In this document: positions 58,483 to 64,000 of the stretch, one piece after another
Layout: the number at the start of each line of letters is the position of its first letter
How positions within the stretch are numbered: the stretch's first letter is position 1
Assembly: GCA_029961105.1 (NCBI GenBank)
Contig: JASBVO010000021.1
Location: 1 to 64,000 of the forward strand
Direction: 5' to 3'
DNA length: 64,000 nt
DNA from: Micrococcus sp.
Lineage (GTDB): Bacteria > Actinomycetota > Actinomycetes > Actinomycetales > Micrococcaceae
Notes under the pieces: model-generated
What the model was told of the DNA's origin: nothing
Database searches by the model: none
The model's input: only the letters and a program-made list of their open reading frames with translations
Translations under genes and position numbers: made by a program

Positions 58483-58782
58483 GCCACGGAGCCCCCTCCG
58501 CAGCGGCGTGGCGCGGCGCTGACCAGCGCGGATACGGTGTTCGCCCGGCCGGGAGACGCACGGAGACCGCCTCGCGATCACACGGATCTCGGGGCCCATG
58601 AACGGGGCGCCGGCGCGCCGTGGGGACGACGGTGGAGGGCGGTGGGGGAGGAAAGTGGAGGCCCCGGCGGAGAGGGGTGCGGAGGTCCGGTGGAAACGCC
58701 GTCCGGGAGCCCCCGGAGAGGCTGCCGGTGATGCTCCCGGGGAGCGAAGTGGAGTGACCCCGGAAGGTGGAGACAACGGCAG

Positions 58783-58808
58783 GACCCCGTCGCATCGCGA
58801 CGGGGTCC
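58783..58808. terminator. Hairpin downstream of DUF3040 gene
   Basis: GGACCCCGTCGC (58783-58794) and GCGACGGGGTCC (58797-58808) form a near-perfect 12-bp inverted repeat with 2 nt between the arms. It lies about 55 bp beyond the DUF3040 stop on the minus strand. Confidence 0.6.
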
Positions 58809-58862
58809 TGGGTCGAAGACGGGGACGTGGGCCGAATCAGTGGCGGCGGCCCGACGCCACGG

Positions 58863-59231
58863 TCACGGGTCCTGGTGGCGGCGCTGCTCCCAGCGCTGTT
58901 CCAGTCCATCCATGAACGGGGAATTCTTCCTGCCCGAGGCCGCCCCGGAGGATCGGCCCGTGGAACCGGCCTTGGTGCGCGCCGTGCCGACGTAGACGCC
59001 CACGGCCATCAGGACGAAGCCGATGATGCCCAGCCAGATCGCCTGCTGGGAGACTCCCCACAGGAGCACGCCGAGGCCCACCGCCGCGGTCACCGCGCCG
59101 GCGACCAGCCGCGAGGTCGAGAAGCGCGTGGTACCCGTCTCACTCATGCTCGTGGCAAAGTGAGGATCCTCAGCATTCAGCTGTTGTTCCAGCTGCTCCA
59201 GGAGCTTCTGCTCCCGCTCAGACAACGGCAT
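58863..59231 (-). CDS. DUF3040 membrane protein (122 aa)
   Basis: The start MPLSEREQKLLEQLEQQLNA at 59231 is the typical DUF3040 N-terminus, with GAGGAGG upstream. That acidic helix is followed by two transmembrane helices (about 45-62 and 66-84) and a basic, polar C-terminal tail. The family is actinobacterial, is usually found between the division cluster and dinB, and has no known function. A TATGCT box near 59271 may be its -10. The open frame beyond the start is not used. Confidence 0.9.
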   Translation of the reverse strand: MPLSEREQKLLEQLEQQLNAEDPHFATSMSETGTTRFSTSRLVAGAVTAAVGLGVLLWGVSQQAIWLGIIGFVLMAVGVYVGTARTKAGSTGRSSGAASGRKNSPFMDGLEQRWEQRRHQDP

Positions 59232-59343
59232 CGCTGCCTCCTCTTCCAGCCCCGAATTCCGTGGTACTAGCATAGGGCCCGGCCCGCACGGCACGCCATA
59301 TCGGCGACGCCGATTGACCGGTCCAGGCCAGGCTTTTCCGCGA

Positions 59344-60600
59344 TCAGCGTAGATCCGGACGCCGGGGTGGCGGCCTGCCGTCCACGATGGTCGCCGGCCG
59401 CAGCGCCGCGGTGGGGAACTTCCGCCGGATGTCGTCCGCCACCCGGTCCGCCTCGGACCAGTCCGCCGGCACCCTCTCGTCGTCCCAGAGAAGCGCGTCC
59501 TGCACGGCATCGTCGACTCCGGACAATCGCTCGGCCCGGATGCCCAGCAGGCGGACGGGGTGCCGCCGCGCCGCCTGCAGCTCTGCCAGCAGTTCCTCGG
59601 CCACCGCGGCCAGCGGACCGGCCGAGTCGACCGGCACCGTCAGGGAACGGGTCCGGTTCCGCACGGACAGATCGGGGGCCTTGAGCTTGACGGTGACGGC
59701 CCCGGCACGGAATCCGGACCGCCGGAGCCGGAAGGCGCACTCATGGGAGAGCGCAATGAGGATCCGGTGCAGTTCGTCCCGGTCGGTGACGTCGACGTCG
59801 AACGTCCGCTCCACCCCCAGGGACTTGGTCTCCCGCTCGGGCACCACCGGCCGCGGGTCGATGCCACGGGCCAGGTCGACCAGGACCGGGCCGTTGACCC
59901 CCAGCCAGCGCCGCATCCGCTGCGGCGACTGGGCCGCGACGTCCCCGACGGTCTCCAGGCCGGCCTCCACGAGCCTGCGGTGCAGCACGGGCCCGACGCC
60001 CCAGAGGGCCGAGACCGGCAGGGGGTCCAGGAAGGCCCGGGTCTGGGCGCTCGGCACCACGGCGAGCCCGTCGGGCTTGGCGCGCGTCGAGGCGATCTTG
60101 GCGACGGACTTGGTGGTGGCCGCGCCGACGGTGCACGGCAGTCCCGTCCGTTCCCGGACCCGCTCACGGATCTGGGCGCCGATCCGCGCCGGCGGCCCCA
60201 GCCGGCGTCGCGCTCCCGAGACGTCCAGGAACGCCTCGTCGATGCTGAGCTGTTCCAGGACCGGCGTGAAGGATCCCAGGACCTCCATGACCGTCCGGGA
60301 GGCCGCCGTGTACCGCTCGTGCCGTGGTTCCACCACCGCCACTCCGGGGCAGAGCGCGAGCGCGTGGGCCAGCGGCATCGCCGAGCGGACTCCACTGCGC
60401 CGGGCCTCGTAGGAGGCGGAGAGCACCACCGAACGCCCGCCCCGGTTGGCCACGAGCGCCGGCACTCCCACGAGCTCCGGTCGCTCGAGCAGTTCGACGG
60501 AGAGGAAGAAGGCGTCCATGTCCACGTGCAGGATGACGGCGTCCCAGGACGGGTCCGGGGACGCCGGCCGGACCACCCCCGGGGAACTGCGATCATCCAT
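59344..60600 (-). CDS. dinB: DNA polymerase IV (Y family)
   Basis: 418 aa. A translesion polymerase. Catalytic acidic residues are D27 and D29 in HVDMDAFFLSVE, and D121 with E122 in LSIDEAFLDVSG. The fingers/palm motif SYEARRSGVRSAMP, a helix-hairpin-helix thumb and the little-finger domain (about 260-375) follow. The ATG at 60600 is 6 nt after a TAGGCT box, so the mRNA is probably leaderless. It is divergent from the prenyl synthase gene. I see no LexA box in the short 42-bp gap. Confidence 0.95.
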   Translation of the reverse strand: MDDRSSPGVVRPASPDPSWDAVILHVDMDAFFLSVELLERPELVGVPALVANRGGRSVVLSASYEARRSGVRSAMPLAHALALCPGVAVVEPRHERYTAASRTVMEVLGSFTPVLEQLSIDEAFLDVSGARRRLGPPARIGAQIRERVRERTGLPCTVGAATTKSVAKIASTRAKPDGLAVVPSAQTRAFLDPLPVSALWGVGPVLHRRLVEAGLETVGDVAAQSPQRMRRWLGVNGPVLVDLARGIDPRPVVPERETKSLGVERTFDVDVTDRDELHRILIALSHECAFRLRRSGFRAGAVTVKLKAPDLSVRNRTRSLTVPVDSAGPLAAVAEELLAELQAARRHPVRLLGIRAERLSGVDDAVQDALLWDDERVPADWSEADRVADDIRRKFPTAALRPATIVDGRPPPRRPDLR

Positions 60601-60606
60601 GGCTCC

Positions 60607-60612
60607 AGCCTA
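60607..60612 (-). promoter_or_regulatory. -10 box of dinB, leaderless start
   Basis: TAGGCT on the minus strand, 6 nt before the ATG of dinB. The opposite promoter for the prenyl synthase gene (TAGGCT at 60630-60635) is 17 bp away. Confidence 0.55.
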
Positions 60613-60629
60613 GGCCGACGGCCCGGCGG

Positions 60630-60635
60630 TAGGCT
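60630..60635 (+). promoter_or_regulatory. -10 box of prenyl synthase gene
   Basis: TAGGCT ends 7 nt before the GTG at 60643, so a leaderless transcript is likely. Confidence 0.5.
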
Positions 60636-60642
60636 GGGCGAC

Positions 60643-61752
60643 GTGCCATCCTCAGCCTCTCCGTCCCCCTGCCCCGACCAGCTCCCGGAGGAGTCCTTCG
60701 TCGCGTCGGTGGACCGGCGGATGGCCGCACTGCTCAATGACTACCGGCGCAGGGCCGAGGACATCTCGACGTCGGCCTCTCCCCTGGTCGAGGCCATCGC
60801 CGGCCTGGTCCGCGGCGGCAAACGGCTCCGGGCCGTCCTCGCCTGGTGGGGATGGCGGGGCGCCGGCGGCGCTGCGGACGACCACCGCATCGTCGACGCA
60901 GCCGTGGGCCTGGAACTGTTCCAGGCCGCGGCGCTGATCCACGACGACATCCTCGACCGGTCCGATACCCGTCGCGGGGCGCCCAGCATCCACCGGGCCT
61001 TCGCCACCGGGCACCGCCAGGCCGGCTGGCGGCAGGATCCCGAGCACTTCGGCACGTCCGCCGCCATCCTGACGGGTGACCTGTGCCTGGCCCTGAGCGA
61101 GGAGGTGTTCGCCAACGCGGCGGACTCCACGGGATCGCCGCCCGCCGGCCGGTCGATGTTCAACCAGATGCGGTTCGAGGTCATGGCCGGCCAGTACCTC
61201 GACGTCCTCGACGAGGTGGAGGTGCCCGGGCAGGACCCGGCGGAGGCACTGGTCCGCGCACGGACCGTCCTGCGGTACAAGTCCGCACGGTACTCGGTGG
61301 TGCATCCCCTGAATCTCGGCGGGGCGCTGGCCGACCCGAACGGCGCGCCCCTGGCCCACTACGAGGCGTTCTCAGTGCCCCTGGGGGAGGCCTTCCAGCT
61401 CCAGGACGACCTACTGGGCGTCTTCGGGGACCCCGAGGTCACCGGGAAGCCGGCCGGGGACGATCTGCGGGAGGGCAAGCGCACCGAACTGGTCGCCCAC
61501 GCCCTCTCACTCCTGGCCCCGCACCAGGTGCGGGAACTGGAGGATTCCCTGGGGGACCCTGACCTCACGTCCGGGGCCGTTGCGCGGCTGCAGGTGCTGC
61601 TCGAGGAGTGCGGTGCCCGCGGCCGGGTCGAGGACGAGGTGTCCGCCCTGGGTGAGCGGGCCCTGGGAGCCTTGGAGGCCATGCCGGTGGATGACCGGGT
61701 CCGGGACGGACTGGCCCGGTTGGCCCACCGCATCCTGCGGCAGAACCGCTAG
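60643..61752 (+). CDS. Polyprenyl (GGPP/FPP-type) diphosphate synthase
   Basis: 369 aa. It makes C15 to C20 or longer isoprenyl diphosphates from IPP; the product length cannot be read from sequence alone. The first Asp-rich motif D101-D-I-L-D105 (IHDDILDRSDTRRG) and the second at D255-D256 (FQLQDDLLGVFGD) are intact, as are GGKRLRAVL and the GKPAGDDLREGKRT segment. The GTG at 60643 is used; the same frame is open for another 1 kb upstream only as antisense of dinB. It corresponds to mycobacterial idsA2 in this neighbourhood. Confidence 0.92.
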   Translation: MPSSASPSPCPDQLPEESFVASVDRRMAALLNDYRRRAEDISTSASPLVEAIAGLVRGGKRLRAVLAWWGWRGAGGAADDHRIVDAAVGLELFQAAALIHDDILDRSDTRRGAPSIHRAFATGHRQAGWRQDPEHFGTSAAILTGDLCLALSEEVFANAADSTGSPPAGRSMFNQMRFEVMAGQYLDVLDEVEVPGQDPAEALVRARTVLRYKSARYSVVHPLNLGGALADPNGAPLAHYEAFSVPLGEAFQLQDDLLGVFGDPEVTGKPAGDDLREGKRTELVAHALSLLAPHQVRELEDSLGDPDLTSGAVARLQVLLEECGARGRVEDEVSALGERALGALEAMPVDDRVRDGLARLAHRILRQNR

Positions 61753-61761
61753 TCGCGTCCG

Positions 61762-62151
61762 CTACCAGCCCAGGGCCTGGGCCCGGCGGCGGATCTCCGT
61801 CTTGCGCCCCTCGCGCAGCGCGTCCACGGGACGGCCGGGCAGCGAGTCGTCCTTCGTGAACAGCCACCGGATGGCCTGGTCCTCGGTGAAACCGGCATCC
61901 TTCAGCACGGTGATGGTGCCGCGCAGCGCCTCCAGGGGCCCGTTCTCCTGCGCGAACAGTGCCGGCACGGCGCGGTAGGCGTTCTCGCCGATGCGTGAGG
62001 TGAGCAGGCGGCCCTCGTTGACCATGTTGTGCACCCGGGTGACGGGCATGTCCCAGCGCTCGGCCAGATCGGTGAAGGTGACCCACTCCCCGACCAGCTC
62101 CTCCAGGGGCTGCTCCGACGGCTGATTCTCGTTGCGGTCCGATGTACTCAC
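61762..62151 (-). CDS. Rv2175c family DNA-binding protein
   Basis: 129 aa. A winged-HTH protein of the Rv2175c family, in mycobacteria a DNA-binding substrate of the kinase PknL. The GTG at 62151 (VSTSDRNENQPSEQPLEEL) follows TACGCT by 6 nt, so it is probably leaderless. The HTH lies at about 25-62 (VTFTDLAERWDMPVTRVHNM), followed by the family C-terminal domain ending EIRRRAQALGW. It is convergent with the prenyl synthase gene with only 9 bp between. pknL lies two genes away. Confidence 0.92.
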   Translation of the reverse strand: MSTSDRNENQPSEQPLEELVGEWVTFTDLAERWDMPVTRVHNMVNEGRLLTSRIGENAYRAVPALFAQENGPLEALRGTITVLKDAGFTEDQAIRWLFTKDDSLPGRPVDALREGRKTEIRRRAQALGW

Positions 62152-62253
62152 CGCCCCAGCGTATCGATTGCCGCGCTCCCCCGCGGAACGTCGGCGGAAG
62201 GTCAATGACGTGTCAATGGCGTGGAAGGTACAGGCATGACGCGACACGCCGTC

Positions 62254-62293
62254 GTTACGGGATCGTTACGCCTTTTATTACCGTCGCTTAACG
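62254..62293. promoter_or_regulatory. Direct repeats upstream of LysM transglycosylase gene
   Basis: GTTACG (62254-62259), GTTACG (62265-62270), ATTACC (62277-62282) and TTAACG (62288-62293) repeat at 11 to 12 bp. This is the layout of an OmpR-type site. MtrA of actinobacteria binds GTnAC-like direct repeats before cell-wall hydrolase genes, so MtrA is the first candidate. Confidence 0.4.
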
Positions 62294-62410
62294 CGGGTCA
62301 GGTACGTTTACGTTTGTCACAATCTGATCACAGGCACCATCCGATAAGGACCGTCGCGTCAGTCCCACTGGCCCCGACGTCCGCGCGGTGCCGCACCGCA
62401 GAGGAAATCC

Positions 62411-63715
62411 ATGTCTGAACGCCCGTTCGGCGCATCGCGCCTGCTGAGGTCCGCTGTGGCCACGTCCGCCCTGCCCCTGCTCGTGCTGGGGTCCGCCGCG
62501 CTCGCCACTCCCGCGGCCGCCGATGTGCCACGACAGGCGCTGGCGCCTCGAGCGGCCACGCCGGTCAACCTGGAGGCGGCCCAGGTTCGCATCTCCTCTG
62601 CCTCGCTAGCCTCGAGTCTGCCGGCCGCGTTCGTCGCTCCCACCATCCCCCAGGCTGCCAGGACTCCGGCCACCTACACCGTGAAGTCCGGGGACACCCT
62701 CTCCGGCATCGCCGCCCGCCACGGCCTCGGACTGTCCGTCCTGCTCCAGGCCAACGGCCTCTCCACCGCCTCGATCATCCACCCCGGCCAACGGCTCAAG
62801 CTCACCGGCACCGCACCGGCCAGCCAGCAGTCCTCCGCGCCGTCCGCCGCCGGGTCCGCGGCGGGGACCTACACCGTGAAGTCCGGGGACACCCTCTCCG
62901 GCATCGCCGCCCGCCACGGCCTCGGACTGTCCGTCCTGCTCCAGGCCAACGGCCTCTCCACCGCCTCGATCATCCACCCCGGCCAACGGCTCAAGCTCAC
63001 CGGCACCGCACCGGCCAGCCAGCAGTCCTCCGCGCCGTCCGCCGCCGGGTCCGCGGCGGGGACCTACACCGTGAAGTCCGGGGACACCCTCTCCGGCATC
63101 GCCGCCCGCCACGGCCTCGGACTGTCCGTCCTGCTCCAGGCCAACGGCCTCTCCACCGCCTCGATCATCCACCCCGGCCAGCGGCTCAAGCTCACCGGCA
63201 CCGCGCCGGCCAGCGCCGCGCCGGACGACGACCTGGTGCCGAACACCTTCCTGCACTACACCTACCCGGACCACGTGGTCTCCTCGGCCAACCAGAACAA
63301 GCGCGCCCTGCTGGCGGCCGGCGTGCCGTCCCGGTCCCAGATGCAGGCGATCATCGCGGACACGGCACGTCGGATGGGCGTTGACCCCAGCCTGGCCCTG
63401 GCGCACGCGTTCGTGGAGTCCAGCTTCAACCACGCCTCGGTCTCCCCCGCCAACGCCATCGGCGCCATGCAGGTCATCCCGTCCTCCGGCACCTGGGCCT
63501 CGGAACTGGTCGGGCGCAAGCTCAACCTCCTGGATCCCCAGGACAACGCCACCGCCGGCGTGGCCATCATCCGCCAGTTGCAGCGCACCGCCCCCTCGAC
63601 GGATGTCGGCATCGCCGCCTACTACCAGGGGCTGGGTGGAGTGACGCGCAACGGCATGTACCCGGACACCCGGCAGTACGTGGCGAAGATCAAGGCCTAC
63701 ATGCAGCGGTTCTGA
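62411..63715 (+). CDS. Secreted lytic transglycosylase with three LysM repeats
   Basis: 434 aa. A signal peptide (about 1-37, basic start, LPLLVLGSAALATPAAA) leads to three LysM peptidoglycan-binding modules at about 88-131, 153-196 and 218-261. A Goose-lysozyme/SLT-like transglycosylase domain follows (about 318-430) with catalytic E336 in HAFVESSFNHASVSPANAIG and the motif GAMQVIPSSG. The LysM units with their Ser/Ala linkers are 65-aa repeats that are virtually identical. RBS GAGGAA is before the ATG. It probably remodels the wall during growth. It lies between the Rv2175c-like gene and pknL, unlike in mycobacteria. Confidence 0.93.
   Translation: MSERPFGASRLLRSAVATSALPLLVLGSAALATPAAADVPRQALAPRAATPVNLEAAQVRISSASLASSLPAAFVAPTIPQAARTPATYTVKSGDTLSGIAARHGLGLSVLLQANGLSTASIIHPGQRLKLTGTAPASQQSSAPSAAGSAAGTYTVKSGDTLSGIAARHGLGLSVLLQANGLSTASIIHPGQRLKLTGTAPASQQSSAPSAAGSAAGTYTVKSGDTLSGIAARHGLGLSVLLQANGLSTASIIHPGQRLKLTGTAPASAAPDDDLVPNTFLHYTYPDHVVSSANQNKRALLAAGVPSRSQMQAIIADTARRMGVDPSLALAHAFVESSFNHASVSPANAIGAMQVIPSSGTWASELVGRKLNLLDPQDNATAGVAIIRQLQRTAPSTDVGIAAYYQGLGGVTRNGMYPDTRQYVAKIKAYMQRF
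62672..63210 (+). repeat. Tandem 195-bp repeat encoding LysM modules
   Basis: Units start at 62672, 62867 and 63062, an exact 195-bp (65-codon) period; the third is cut before the linker. Nearly every base is identical between copies, with one difference noted at 63181 (CCAGCGG for CCAACGG). This points to recent duplication or gene conversion. Confidence 0.9.
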
Positions 63716-63758
63716 TCCCGGCGTCCCCGGAGCCCCCGGGGTACCGGTCTACCCTGTA

Positions 63759-64000
63759 ATGGTGAAGGAACGCCGCGCCGACCCCTTGAACGGGACCGTC
63801 ATCGAGGGACGGTACGAGATCCGCTCGCGTCTGGCACGGGGCGGCATGTCCACGGTGTACCTGGCCGTGGACCGGCGCCTGGACCGCGAGGTCGCCCTCA
63901 AGGTGCTGTATCCCCACCTCGCCGAGAACCCGTCCTTGGTGGACCGGTTCGAGCGGGAGGCCAAGACGGCCGCGCGGCTGTCCCACCCGCACGTGGTCAA
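63759..64000 (+). CDS. pknL: Ser/Thr protein kinase PknL, partial at window end
   Basis: The first 80 codons of a Hanks-type kinase. The sequence (M)VKERRADPLNGTVIEGRY leads into the glycine loop LARGGMSTVYLA and the ATP Lys in EVALKVLYPHLAENP, then the start of helix C (FEREAKTAARLSHPHVV). Either ATG 63759 or GTG 63762 may be used; a TACCCT box ends 6 nt before the GTG, which favours a leaderless GTG start. Adjacent presence of an Rv2175c-type substrate gene supports the PknL name. The catalytic loop, membrane helix and PASTA repeats would be beyond the window. Confidence 0.9.
   Translation, partial: MVKERRADPLNGTVIEGRYEIRSRLARGGMSTVYLAVDRRLDREVALKVLYPHLAENPSLVDRFEREAKTAARLSHPHVV

Larger units (their letters stand above)
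58384..58862. other. Intergenic control region between mraZ and DUF3040 gene
   Basis: About 480 bp without a convincing gene. The side next to mraZ holds its promoter and MraZ boxes (58451-58482). The centre (about 58590-58780) is purine-rich on the plus strand, with repeated GTGGAG/GTGGGG words, for example at 58632, 58642 and 58655. An inverted repeat GGACCCCGTCGC/GCGACGGGGTCC around 58783-58808 may terminate the DUF3040 transcript. Confidence 0.6.

Noticed and set aside
60601-60642. LexA/SOS box before dinB
   Set aside because: The 42-bp gap is filled by two divergent -10 boxes and shows no recognisable SOS-box palindrome.
59560-61752. 730-codon frame extending the prenyl synthase upstream
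   Set aside because: The upstream half is antisense of dinB. A GTG with a close -10 box at 60643 gives a normal-sized enzyme.

Overview
The window is high-GC DNA that reads as the chromosome of a Gram-positive actinobacterium, most likely a member of the Micrococcaceae (Micrococcus/Citricoccus/Kocuria-like; inference from protein content, no search run). Gene order closely follows the conserved actinobacterial blocks known from Mycobacterium (pepA, dlaT, lipB, lipA, glnA1, glnE, glnA2, panB; and the mraZ-to-divIVA division cluster followed by DUF3040, dinB, a prenyl synthase, an Rv2175c homologue and pknL). A MurE without the DAP-type Arg motif fits an L-lysine peptidoglycan, as in Micrococcaceae.

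Region 1 (1-7119) is accessory: part of an integrative element whose left end lies outside the window. It has a tyrosine recombinase next to the 3' end of sigA and a minus-strand chain of small genes joined almost throughout by 4-nt ATGA/TTGA overlaps. It also carries a RepA-like AAA ATPase gene split by an intact IS3-family insertion sequence, an array of CGTGATAG iterons, a long structured non-coding leader, a possible short plus-strand transcript and a nested inverted repeat at the int/sigA junction. Most of its small proteins have no function I can name.

Region 2 (7120-23000) holds the principal sigma factor, a DUF4192 and a PAC2 protein, leucyl aminopeptidase, the dihydrolipoamide dehydrogenase and E2 acyltransferase pair, a small membrane protein, a membrane Ser/Thr kinase, lipB-lipA, DUF4191 (frameshifted here), an RDD protein and glutamine synthetase I with a clear GlnR-type operator.

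Region 3 (23100-36500) holds an LLM flavin oxidoreductase, glnE-glnA2, panB, a SPOR-like peptide, map, a polyphosphate glucokinase with a long basic tail, nrdR and dnaE.

Region 4 (36552-58383) is the minus-strand division and cell-wall cluster read from mraZ down to rluD: mraZ, rsmH, ftsL-like, ftsI, murE, murF, mraY, murD, ftsW, murG, murC, ftsQ, ftsZ, pgeF/yfiH, yggS, sepF, yggT, divIVA, lspA, rluD. Its control signals are visible: a sigma-A-type promoter overlapped by three MraZ boxes, two tandem mraW-type RNA hairpins before rsmH, and a nested inverted repeat before ftsZ. ftsZ carries a single-base frameshift that is most simply a sequence error.

Region 5 (58863-64000) holds a DUF3040 protein, dinB, a prenyl diphosphate synthase, an Rv2175c-like HTH protein, a secreted triple-LysM lytic transglycosylase with nearly identical repeats, and the start of pknL. 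No rRNA, tRNA or CRISPR array was seen. Many genes in the window have a TANNNT box 6 nt before the start codon and no ribosome site, the signature of leaderless mRNAs.
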